Positions 1 to 6,731 of a stretch of 11,645 bases of DNA are shown here, one piece after another (position 1 is the first letter of the stretch; each line of letters starts with the position of its first letter). The notes beneath the pieces were generated by a model that saw only the letters and a program-made list of their open reading frames with translations, did no database searches and was not told the DNA's origin. A program made the translations under genes and the position numbers. This stretch comes from Planctomycetaceae bacterium UBA6172 (GTDB taxonomy: Bacteria > Planctomycetota > Planctomycetia > Pirellulales > Pirellulaceae): contig DITY01000271.1 in NCBI GenBank assembly GCA_002422955.1, positions 1 to 11,645 of the forward strand. Direction: 5' to 3'.

Positions 1-253
1 CAAAAATCCCGATGAACGCCGGTTCTACAACGAGCGGCTCAAGATGGAACGCGACGAGCGGGCCAGAAACTTGCAAGCCCTTGAAGATGGCCGCGAAGAA
101 GGCCTCGAAAAAGGTGAGATCATCGGTAGCGTGCGAAGGCTTCAGGAATTCTGTGGACTCGCCCGTCAATCGGCAGCAGAACTCGCCCAACTGTCGCGAG
201 ATGAACTGGCGGCTATCGAGAACGAGCTTCTGCGAAGGTACCGCGAGCGAAGC
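1..253 (+). repeat. Imperfect direct repeat, copy 1
   Basis: This segment covers the end of the first Rpn-like gene and is repeated at 408-645. The best-conserved block, 101-134, is identical over 34 bases to 496-529. Another 19-base block, 154-172, matches 549-567. Away from these blocks the copies differ by many substitutions and by a 12-base indel, so the duplication is old enough to have diverged. Confidence 0.85.
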
Positions 254-256
254 TAA
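2..256 (+). CDS. Rpn-family recombination-promoting nuclease / PDDEXK_2 transposase, C-terminal end (5' partial)
   Basis: The frame is open from the left window edge (K-N-P-D-E-R-R-F-Y-N-E-R-L-K-M...) to TAA at 254-256, so about 84 C-terminal residues are present and the true start lies outside. The segment RRFYNERLKMERDERAR, followed by a charged GREEGLEKGE stretch and a leucine-rich end (LQEF, LARQSAAELAQLS, ELAAIENELLRRY), matches the tail of Rpn/PD-(D/E)XK_2 family proteins, whose catalytic nuclease domain sits N-terminal to this part. These proteins are DNA nucleases linked to recombination and, in enteric bacteria, to phage defence. An internal ATG at 44 could give a 70-residue C-terminal product, but no good ribosome binding site is visible before it. 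The next gene is a diverged copy of this same region. Family assignment is by recognition of the C-terminal pattern only; the catalytic residues cannot be checked here. Confidence 0.6.
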   Translation, partial: KNPDERRFYNERLKMERDERARNLQALEDGREEGLEKGEIIGSVRRLQEFCGLARQSAAELAQLSRDELAAIENELLRRYRERS

Positions 257-270
257 GTCCGCCGAGCGAT

Positions 271-714
271 CGTAAGTTCATCACGGACCCGGTCCAGCAA
301 TGGCTGTGTTTCTTTTGTCGTGCCCATGAATCGTCCGCGAAAGAATTGGCCGAGCGATTGCCCGATCCTGTCTTTGCCGAAGCCACTCGAGCACTGGAAA
401 TGACGACCAAAATTCCCGATGTAAACCGGTTCTACAACATGCGGCTGAAGATGGCACGCGACGTGCGGGCCAGGTACCTGCAAGCCCTTGAAGACGGCCT
501 CGAAAAAGGTGAGATCATCGGTAGCGTGCAAGTGCTTCAAGAGTTCAATGGACTCGCCCGTCAATCGACTGTCGAGCTTTCCCAGTTGCCGAGTGAGGAA
601 TTGGCGGCCCTGGAGCACGAATTGACGGTGCGGTTCCACGAGCGACGTGAGGCTGCGAAAGGCGGCGTTGTTAGCCCCGTCGACCCACCGCGCCGGCCGG
701 CGGATTTTCCTTAG
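271..714 (+). pseudogene. Second, 5'-truncated copy of the Rpn-family nuclease C-terminal half
   Basis: From about 271 the frame reads R-K-F-I-T-D-P-V-Q-Q-W-L and then LAERLPDPVFAEATRALEM, a segment typical of the middle of Rpn/PDDEXK_2 proteins. From 408 it repeats the upstream gene's tail (NRFYN-RLKM, ARYLQALEDGLEKGEIIGS, FNGLARQS, LAALEHEL) and ends at TAG 712-714. The N-terminal nuclease domain is absent: only 14 bp separate the previous stop from the first homologous codon, and there is no ATG, GTG or TTG in frame until TTG 346, with ATGs at 400, 439 and 451. Relative to copy 1 it lacks the four residues REEG in the charged stretch. After the homologous part it has a proline-rich end (SPVDPPRRPADFP). 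It is most simply a duplication remnant. An expressed C-terminal protein of 105-122 residues from TTG 346 or ATG 400 remains possible and would resemble the small C-terminal Rpn proteins that act as antitoxins. Confidence 0.55.
408..645 (+). repeat. Imperfect direct repeat, copy 2
   Basis: This is the partner of the repeat at 1-253. Both copies are in coding frame for the same protein segment, and differences cluster in the last third, where copy 2 carries other residues (for example VELSQLPSEELAALEHELTV). The spacing between the copies is about 395-407 bases, depending on which side of the indel it is measured. Confidence 0.85.
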
Positions 715-801
715 CGAGTTGGTTGATTTGCGGTCCCCAGGTCAATCACAATCGGGCGGCGAGGATTTTGGGCCGCGCGAGCGATCTCGGGATACGCAAC
801 G

Positions 802-2691
802 ATGAGACTCCTGTACCTGTCGTGCCATCAAGTTCTGGAACATGATGAGATCTCGATGTTCTCGGAACTCGGGGCTCAGGTCTTTTCGATCGGTGCCTAC
901 CTCGACCCCGCCCATCCGATCGGCGTCAACCTTCGGCCGGCACTTCCCGATCTGAATCGCGACCCCGAAGACTTGGCTGCGTTTCGGGCCTTGGGTTGCG
1001 AGGAGATTGCCCCGCAACTGCGATTGACTCGCAATTTCGTCAAACGATTTGACGCCGCCATCGTGATGCATGAGCCCGAATGGGTCGAAAAGAATTGGGC
1101 CAGTCTGTCGGGCTTGCCGGTGATTTGGCGGACGATCGGTCAATCCAACTGCCAAAGCGAGAAGCAGATGGCGCGCTGGCGGTCGGCGGGGCTCAAGATC
1201 GTTCGCTACTCCCCAAACGAACGGCACCTCGCGAACTACTGTGGGGAAGACGCGATGATCCGATTCGCGATGCCCAAAGACAGGGACGGGCTTTGGGTCG
1301 GCGATAACCCGCGCGTGGTCAATTTCACCCAAAGCCTGGGCAAGCGGGCGTTGCCATGTGGTTATGAGACGCTCCGCAAGACGCTGTCCCGATTCCGACA
1401 TGACATTTATGGCGGCGGCAACGAAGGCTTGCCGAACGCGTCGGCCGATCCGGTCAGTCCCGAGGAGATGAAGCGGATCTTGAGGGATCGCCGGGTCTAC
1501 TTCTACACCGGCACCTATCCGGCTAGCTACACCTTGGCCTTCATCGAAGCGTGGTCGTGTGGCATCCCGATCGTCGCGGTCGGCCGACGCTTATGGGAAA
1601 TTCACGCCGACCGCCGGGGCGAGCTCTATGAAGTCCCCGATCTGATCACCAACGGCGTGGACGGCTTTGTCAGTGACGACATCGAAGAGTTGCAGGCTCA
1701 GATTCGACTGCTGCTTCGCGATCATGACCTAGCCAGGAGGATCTCCGCCGCGGCGGTCAACTCGGCGCGTCGCCGATTCGACTACGCGACCATCCGGGAT
1801 CGCTGGGGCGAGTTTCTCGAGCGAACGGTCAAGCGAAAGGCGGTGGCGAAAGCGCCGACATTCGCGACAGCCGTACCGGGGCAGGTTCGTGCCGACTTGG
1901 CGGAGTTCGCGGACGGCTCCGGCTGGTTCGATCGACGCTACCGGCAGGATCTCGGCTCGCGTTTTCCAACCTTTAAACTCGCGCTGAACCTGTTCTTGCG
2001 ACGTGGCGGACGCTGCATCGTCGAGACGGGATGCGTCCGAGCGGAGGGTGATTATGGTGCCGGATGCTCGACGATCCTGTTCAGCGAATTGCTGGCTCGC
2101 TACGGCGGCCTGCTGTTCAGCGTCGATCTCGATCGCGATCACATCGACGTTGCGGAGCGATTGACGGACCATTGTCGCGATTCTCGAATGCTCTTTCACG
2201 ACGATTCGCTGCGGTTCTTGACGTCGACATTGCGCACCGCGGCCGACTTCCCCGGGACCGTCGACCTGCTGTACCTCGATAGCCTGGACTATCCCCTCGC
2301 GGAGATCCAGAGCGAGCTCTCGACGGAAGAATTGCGGCGGTTGTCCGCGGACGAGATCGCGGCGGCGTTGCCACATCGCGTCCTGCCACCCCAGGAACAT
2401 TGCCTGGCGGAGCTACTCGCCGCCAGGCCGTTGTTGGGCGAGCACAGCATCGTGATGATCGATGACAACGACCTGCCGGGTGGGGGCAAGTCGCGGTTGG
2501 CGAAACGATTCCTGGACAGTGACGGTTGGGTCTGCTTGCTCGACCTGCAACAAACGCTGTGGGTGCGGGGGTCGAGCCTGCATCAGTCGGCTGTCGACGA
2601 ATCGCCGCGATCCGATGGCCCGTTACCCACTGACCTAGCGTTTCTATCTGACCGAGCGGGCGACGCGACTTCCATTTCGAGCGGCGAGTAG
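802..2691 (+). CDS. Glycosyltransferase-methyltransferase fusion protein (GT-B type domain plus class I SAM methyltransferase)
   Basis: This 629-residue protein has two enzyme parts. Residues 1-345 resemble a GT-B fold glycosyltransferase: an N-terminal strand (MRLLYLSCHQVLEHDE), a donor-site segment around 234-260 (YFYTGTYPASYTLAFIEAW, CGIPIVAVG, with E249 where GT4-type enzymes keep a glutamate), then NGVDGFVSDDIEEL and a closing helix to about 342. Residues 370-590 resemble a Methyltransf_24-type SAM-dependent methyltransferase: VETGCVRAEGDYGAGCST (407-424) as the SAM-binding glycine region, VDLD at 441-444, YLDSLDY at 491-497, and IDDND at 553-557 followed by GGGK at 560-563. The conserved part ends near LWVRG (586-590); the last 39 residues look like a non-conserved tail and lie over the convergent gene. 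ATG 802 is the only start after an in-frame stop at 724-726, with a weak GGGA 9 bases upstream. The likely role is adding and methylating a sugar during surface glycan synthesis; donor and acceptor are unknown. Confidence 0.85.
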   Translation: MRLLYLSCHQVLEHDEISMFSELGAQVFSIGAYLDPAHPIGVNLRPALPDLNRDPEDLAAFRALGCEEIAPQLRLTRNFVKRFDAAIVMHEPEWVEKNWASLSGLPVIWRTIGQSNCQSEKQMARWRSAGLKIVRYSPNERHLANYCGEDAMIRFAMPKDRDGLWVGDNPRVVNFTQSLGKRALPCGYETLRKTLSRFRHDIYGGGNEGLPNASADPVSPEEMKRILRDRRVYFYTGTYPASYTLAFIEAWSCGIPIVAVGRRLWEIHADRRGELYEVPDLITNGVDGFVSDDIEELQAQIRLLLRDHDLARRISAAAVNSARRRFDYATIRDRWGEFLERTVKRKAVAKAPTFATAVPGQVRADLAEFADGSGWFDRRYRQDLGSRFPTFKLALNLFLRRGGRCIVETGCVRAEGDYGAGCSTILFSELLARYGGLLFSVDLDRDHIDVAERLTDHCRDSRMLFHDDSLRFLTSTLRTAADFPGTVDLLYLDSLDYPLAEIQSELSTEELRRLSADEIAAALPHRVLPPQEHCLAELLAARPLLGEHSIVMIDDNDLPGGGKSRLAKRFLDSDGWVCLLDLQQTLWVRGSSLHQSAVDESPRSDGPLPTDLAFLSDRAGDATSISSGE

Positions 2692-4643
2692 AGGGTCAGC
2701 TGGCTGGGGTTCAAGTAGATCCGGCCATCACCGCGGTCGCTCATCCGTTGATGCAGGACCACGTGTTCACAATCCTGCCCGCCATAGCGTGCGCCTAGGA
2801 TCGCAGGCGTGCGATAGGCAGCTAGCCCGCCGAAGCAAGAATGGACGCGCATCATCGGGGCGCCGCGATCTAACAACATTGAGCTGACCTGATGGCCTCG
2901 GTGCAGCTGCGGATGACCGAAACTGCGGAAGGCCCAGGAATCGTATTGCAGCCATGTCCCCAACGCGCCGGAGCTCGCTTCGACGAGCCCATACGACGCG
3001 ACGGCATCCCAGCCCTGATGGCCGAACGTATTCGCGATCCCGTCATAGCTCCAACCGCCGGCTAAGTCCGTATCCACGACGATCAAGTATTCGAACTCGG
3101 GGTATTTCGCAGCGACATGGTCCAGATATCGATTGCGGCACTGGGCGAGCCACTCGGTCCGCTCACGATCGCGATTTTGCGCGAACTTCTTGACGCCGCA
3201 CTGCTCGCTGATGACGTCGACGCGCCCGTCCAGCTTCGACCAGTCCTGCAGAAACTCGGTCGTGGCGTCTCGCGAATCATTTTCCACCAACACCACGCGA
3301 TGTTCGCGAAACATCGCGCCGAGCCGGCCGATCTTGGCGGCGATGCGAGGCAGATACACGCGGACGTCGCGGCACAGGCCGCAGATGACCGCGCGCGTCT
3401 GCGACATCGTCTGCAATCCCGCGGTCACGCGAGAACGATAAGCCTGGTTCAGGCCCGCCGGACAGGGGAAGGCGTCTTCGGGGAAAACGTCGGGCGGTTG
3501 GTGGGTCGCGACCGGGGTGTCGATCGCCCCGGCGAACCATGTCGCCCGTCGGGGGCGCGACAGCATCGCAGGACCCCAGAGCGTGCTCGCGCTACCGATA
3601 TGCTGCGCCAGGCTGGGACTCGGCTGATAGATCGGGATCGATTTCCGCCACGCCCACTCCGCGAGCACCGTCGGGATCGGGATGTGGTGCCCCCCAGCCG
3701 CCTCCAGGCAACGCCGGGACACGTCGGCGTCACACAGCAGCAGCCTGGCGATGGAATTGGGAAGGAGCAACGCTTGGGCGCTGAACCACGGCGACGGTGG
3801 CCCGGAGTACCAGCCCGGATGCATCTGATATTGGGCCGAAAACAACGAGACGATTCCCAATGTATTCCCTGGCCACAGGACCTGTTCCAGGTAGGCCTTC
3901 AGCGACCCGCGATCGGCAAGCAACACGTCGTCCTGCACCAGCAGGAAGGCGTCGGCATCGGGTTGATGCAGCACGAGTTCCGCCAAGCTCATGTACCAAG
4001 TGGGCCACGCGCCGATGGTGTCTTCACGCCAGGTCAGCGGGATCGTTTGGTAACGCGCCGGCAATCGCACCGTCCCATCCATGAACAGCTTGACCGAGTC
4101 GAAACCGGCCCGGGTCAGGGAGTCGAGCGTTTGCTCCAACGTGTCGTCCCTTCGCGGTGAAGTCGTCACGCCCACGGCCCAGCGATTCACCGCGGGACCA
4201 CTCGTCGCCGCCGGAGGGGGCAATAGCTCGAGCAGCGACAGCGGACGCGAGATTCGGAACGGGTCGTAAACTGGCCCTGCAGTAGCGATGGCCGATTCGC
4301 AAGTGGCTGCGGCTGGATCGGGCCGGTGCGCATGCGCATGGGTGAACGCGTTGAGCGCCCGTTCGCTTTGCGCCCGCAACCCGGCGAGCTGCTCGCGCGT
4401 CGCTCGCCCGTCGCGGATAACCTCGTCAGCCGCGAGGCGAACCAGACTGGCGACGACGGGATTGAGCAGCTTTTCCGTTGGTGGAAAACTTTCGCAGCAA
4501 GCGGAGCAAGCCCCAAGCGATACGGGAACGCGGGCGATCGGTAGCAACCGTTCGACCAGTCCACAGCAGGCCAACTCGTCCGAAGTCCGCCGCCAGATGC
4601 AGCTTTCGACGGTGGGCAGAACGAGCTGTGCGTTGCGAGGCAT
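2583..4643 (-). CDS. Two-domain glycosyltransferase with N-terminal cysteine-rich module
   Basis: This 686-residue protein has three parts. Residues 15-68 form a cysteine-rich module (C15, C27-G, C46-x2-CC49-50, then LNPVVASLV) shared with the gene upstream, possibly metal-binding. Residues about 154-372 form a GT-A-like domain: WAVGVTTSPRRDDTLEQTLDSL, a QDD metal-site motif at 237-239, GWYSGPPSPWFSAQALLLP, and a PSPSLAQHIGSASTLW segment. Residues about 415-652 form a second GT-A-like domain resembling GT69/CAP59-type or related mannosyltransferases: AVICGLCRD, VENDSRDAT (453-461), CRNRYLD (502-508), VDTDL (523-527) as the DxD motif, and LNPSQLTLY near its end. Residues after 652 are a low-conservation tail overlapping the opposite gene. 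ATG at 4643-4641 lies 21 bases after the previous stop, with a weak GGGA upstream, so it is likely co-transcribed with the GT4 gene. Two sequential sugar additions are inferred; the substrates cannot be read from the sequence. Confidence 0.85.
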   Translation of the reverse strand: MPRNAQLVLPTVESCIWRRTSDELACCGLVERLLPIARVPVSLGACSACCESFPPTEKLLNPVVASLVRLAADEVIRDGRATREQLAGLRAQSERALNAFTHAHAHRPDPAAATCESAIATAGPVYDPFRISRPLSLLELLPPPAATSGPAVNRWAVGVTTSPRRDDTLEQTLDSLTRAGFDSVKLFMDGTVRLPARYQTIPLTWREDTIGAWPTWYMSLAELVLHQPDADAFLLVQDDVLLADRGSLKAYLEQVLWPGNTLGIVSLFSAQYQMHPGWYSGPPSPWFSAQALLLPNSIARLLLCDADVSRRCLEAAGGHHIPIPTVLAEWAWRKSIPIYQPSPSLAQHIGSASTLWGPAMLSRPRRATWFAGAIDTPVATHQPPDVFPEDAFPCPAGLNQAYRSRVTAGLQTMSQTRAVICGLCRDVRVYLPRIAAKIGRLGAMFREHRVVLVENDSRDATTEFLQDWSKLDGRVDVISEQCGVKKFAQNRDRERTEWLAQCRNRYLDHVAAKYPEFEYLIVVDTDLAGGWSYDGIANTFGHQGWDAVASYGLVEASSGALGTWLQYDSWAFRSFGHPQLHRGHQVSSMLLDRGAPMMRVHSCFGGLAAYRTPAILGARYGGQDCEHVVLHQRMSDRGDGRIYLNPSQLTLYSPLEMEVASPARSDRNARSVGNGPSDRGDSSTAD

Positions 4644-4664
4644 TGGCGGAGATTTCCCAAAGGG

Positions 4665-6167
4665 CTATGACGCCTTGTGACGAGCTGACGATGCCAGCAG
4701 TGGCGTGGCCATCGCGGACCGGATTCGAGCCGCCATACTCCGCCAACTCTGGTGCTGATGAACAAACTGCCGCGCCCGCCAACTGTGCCACAAGATACAT
4801 TTACCATGGACCGCCCGCAGCGTTGCCGCCAAGTCCTGCGATTGGATCCGCGCCGCTTCGATGAATAGTCCGGGTGCCAATTCGATCGTTTGCGTTTGGC
4901 AAGGGACAACGCTGATCGGTCGATGTTCGTTCATCGGCGAATGGTCCGTCGTGACCAGCGGCATGCCGGCGGCCTGGCATTCGAGTAATGGCAGGCCGAG
5001 CCCCTCCCAGTGGCTCGGCTGGACACAAACATCACCGTCGACATACAGCAGGCGATTGTCCGCGGGCGGGATGCGGACTTCGACATTTGCCGGCGCCCGG
5101 CGAATCGCCTCCTGCGGTGCATAAATGATGATGGGAATCTCGGGGGCGAGTCTGGCCGCGTCGAGTAACACTTCGAGACCTTTGCGCCGAAGCACCTGCT
5201 GGCTGCCGTCCTGCAGCTTTCCCGCATAGCCACCACCCCCGTGGACATGAACGAAGCGGCGGCAGACGACGCGAGCAAAAAACGGGAACCGTTCGGTGTT
5301 CACGGGCCAAGGGACATGTGCGAGCTTCCAGCCGAACCCGAAGCGGTCTTGCCAAGATTTCAAGACCTGCAGCGTGTGGGCCGTGGCGCCAATCATCTGG
5401 TCGACGTGCCGGAGCCAATCCTGTCGCGGGTCGAGCCATTCCCACATCGGGATGCAGACGACTCGGATGCCCATGGCCTTGGCCAACCGTGGCAAGGCTT
5501 CGTACACCGGACGTTCGACGAATAGCAGGGTATCGACGCGGCGAAGCCACTCGGTGAGTTCCGCATCAGTCGGTGTGGGGGGCGCCAAATCGAGTTCGCA
5601 GTTGCCCGCGACGACCGGAAGTCTCGGTGTCGCGGGTAACAGCCAACGGTCGATGCCCAGGTGGGTCGCAATATCGAGGTTGATATTCGCGACGCCGCAA
5701 CCCTGAGATTTGCCGACCAGCCCGATGCGGTTCGTTGGCTCCGAATCCAACCCGGACTGGTGCGATATGTGAGGTTCGATCGCGTTGAACGCTCCCAGCG
5801 TCAACGGGTTGCCGTCTACTTCTTCGCCGCAGCGACCTCCGCCGACGTCACCGCGGGCCAACCAGGGCATCGCGAAGCTGCGGGCCAGCTCCAGCGACGC
5901 GCGACGGGGTGACTCGGGTGAAACGCCTGCACACAAGCGATCGGACTCGGACGTGACCAGCGAGGCGAGCACCGGATTGAGCGATAGGCCGCTGGGGAGT
6001 GCGAACTGACAGCACTTGCGGCAAGCGGCTTCGGCGACCGGGTTCAATGCCGAGAGCGGTACGTCGATCACTCGCGCCACCCAACCGCAACGGGCGTCGC
6101 GGTTCGCGGCAGCGTCTGAGACGATCCTGTAGGGACACGCTTCGAAACGCCGCGCTACCGGCATCAT
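4665..6167 (-). CDS. GT4-type glycosyltransferase with N-terminal cysteine-rich module
   Basis: From the ATG at 6167 this is 500 residues. Residues 11-71 carry the same cysteine-rich module as the downstream gene (C11, C27-G, C49-x2-CC52-53, LNPVLASLV). The catalytic region runs from about 148: IGLVGKSQGCGVANIN, a LLFVERPVYEALP segment, KLAHVPWPVNTERFPF, HVHGGGGYAGK, RRKGLEVLLDAARL, and the donor-binding stretch HWEGLGLPLLECQAAGMPLV, in which E388 and E396 make the EX7E motif of GT4 enzymes. The start is uncertain within nine codons. A GTG at 6188 is possible, but ATG 6167 overlaps the previous stop as ATGA, and a GGAG at 6170-6173 sits 2 bases before it and 5 bases before a second ATG at 6164. 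Translational coupling to the upstream small gene is therefore likely. It probably transfers a nucleotide-sugar residue to a glycan acceptor at the cytoplasmic face of the membrane. Confidence 0.85.
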   Translation of the reverse strand: MMPVARRFEACPYRIVSDAAANRDARCGWVARVIDVPLSALNPVAEAACRKCCQFALPSGLSLNPVLASLVTSESDRLCAGVSPESPRRASLELARSFAMPWLARGDVGGGRCGEEVDGNPLTLGAFNAIEPHISHQSGLDSEPTNRIGLVGKSQGCGVANINLDIATHLGIDRWLLPATPRLPVVAGNCELDLAPPTPTDAELTEWLRRVDTLLFVERPVYEALPRLAKAMGIRVVCIPMWEWLDPRQDWLRHVDQMIGATAHTLQVLKSWQDRFGFGWKLAHVPWPVNTERFPFFARVVCRRFVHVHGGGGYAGKLQDGSQQVLRRKGLEVLLDAARLAPEIPIIIYAPQEAIRRAPANVEVRIPPADNRLLYVDGDVCVQPSHWEGLGLPLLECQAAGMPLVTTDHSPMNEHRPISVVPCQTQTIELAPGLFIEAARIQSQDLAATLRAVHGKCILWHSWRARQFVHQHQSWRSMAARIRSAMATPLLASSARHKAS

Positions 6168-6577
6168 GGCTCCGATCGCGGCAACCACACGCTAACGGCT
6201 TCCCCGTCATACTCGCCAGCGAACTCCGGCGGGGGACCGGGCGTGTAACCAGGCGGGACGCTGAGAGGCTGCCAAACGCCATCGCGCCAGCTCCACACCA
6301 TGAACTCGCCATCCGACTGGCCAAGGTGATGCGTAACACCGCCTCGAACCCGAGTGAAAACGCCAACAGCGCCGACATGGTGAGTAGGCACGGGTGGGCC
6401 GTGCTTGGAGAGCACCGACAAAATCTCCCATCCGATTCGATTCGCGGTCTGCAGCTCGCCGATCACTTGCGGCAGGTCCGATCGTCGAATCGCCTTGAAG
6501 TCGAGGGCGATTGCTTGCAAATAGTAGGCGATCCCTGCCAACAGACCGACGGTCAACCATTCAAGGAAAAGACTCAT
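6164..6577 (-). CDS. Small membrane-anchored protein of unknown function
   Basis: I do not recognise this family. From ATG 6577 the protein has 137 residues. Residues 4-24 (FLEWLTVGLLAGIAYYLQAIA) form one hydrophobic N-terminal helix, consistent with a signal anchor. A mixed region follows, with a possible small domain (GVFTRVRGGVTHHLG, then GEFMVWSWRDGVWQPLS), a proline- and glycine-rich turn (VPPGYTPGPPPEFAG) and a short end (AVSVWLPRSEP). The frame is open to an ATG at 6682, giving 172 residues, but 6577 is preferred because GAGG at 6586-6589 lies 8 bases before it and the hydrophobic helix then begins at the N-terminus. The stop overlaps the next gene's start by four bases (ATGA), so the two are probably made together. 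It could be an accessory or anchoring partner of the glycosyltransferase; this is inference from coupling only. Confidence 0.65.
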   Translation of the reverse strand: MSLFLEWLTVGLLAGIAYYLQAIALDFKAIRRSDLPQVIGELQTANRIGWEILSVLSKHGPPVPTHHVGAVGVFTRVRGGVTHHLGQSDGEFMVWSWRDGVWQPLSVPPGYTPGPPPEFAGEYDGEAVSVWLPRSEP

Positions 6578-6585
6578 GGCCTTGG

Positions 6586-6589
6586 CCTC
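6586..6589 (-). promoter_or_regulatory. Ribosome binding site choosing the ATG at 6577
   Basis: GAGG on the minus strand lies 8 bases before the ATG at 6577-6575. It favours this start over the in-frame ATG at 6682, which would add 35 residues ahead of the membrane helix. Confidence 0.5.
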
Positions 6590-6731
6590 ATGAAACGTTC
6601 GGGGGGTTAACAATTCGCCAGATCGATCGACGCTCGATTGACCTAAGGTTGTCGATTGTTTCGTAAGCAGCTCAGTAAGCAATCAAAATAACGCGTCAAG
6701 GAAGTTCGATCGCAGCCGGACAAACCCGAGA

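Noticed and set aside
722..755. Promoter-like pair TTGATT and CACAAT before the GT-methyltransferase gene
   Set aside because: Each box matches only four of six consensus positions, and the 18-base spacing is loose; this is easily found by chance.
3117..4160. Long plus-strand open frame of 347 codons opposite the two-domain glycosyltransferase
   Set aside because: It has no recognisable domain and is rich in Arg, Gly, His and Gln. The minus strand carries clear glycosyltransferase motifs through the same bases, so this is an antisense shadow of GC-rich coding sequence.
6578..6682. 35-residue N-terminal extension of the small membrane protein from ATG 6682
   Set aside because: The ATG at 6577 has a GAGG at good spacing and begins directly at the membrane helix; the extension is polar and would bury the helix inside the chain.
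6578..6731. Possible terminator between the kinase gene and the small membrane gene
   Set aside because: Only short inverted pairs (such as ATCGA/TCGAT) occur, without a GC-rich stem and following T-run, so no rho-independent terminator can be claimed.
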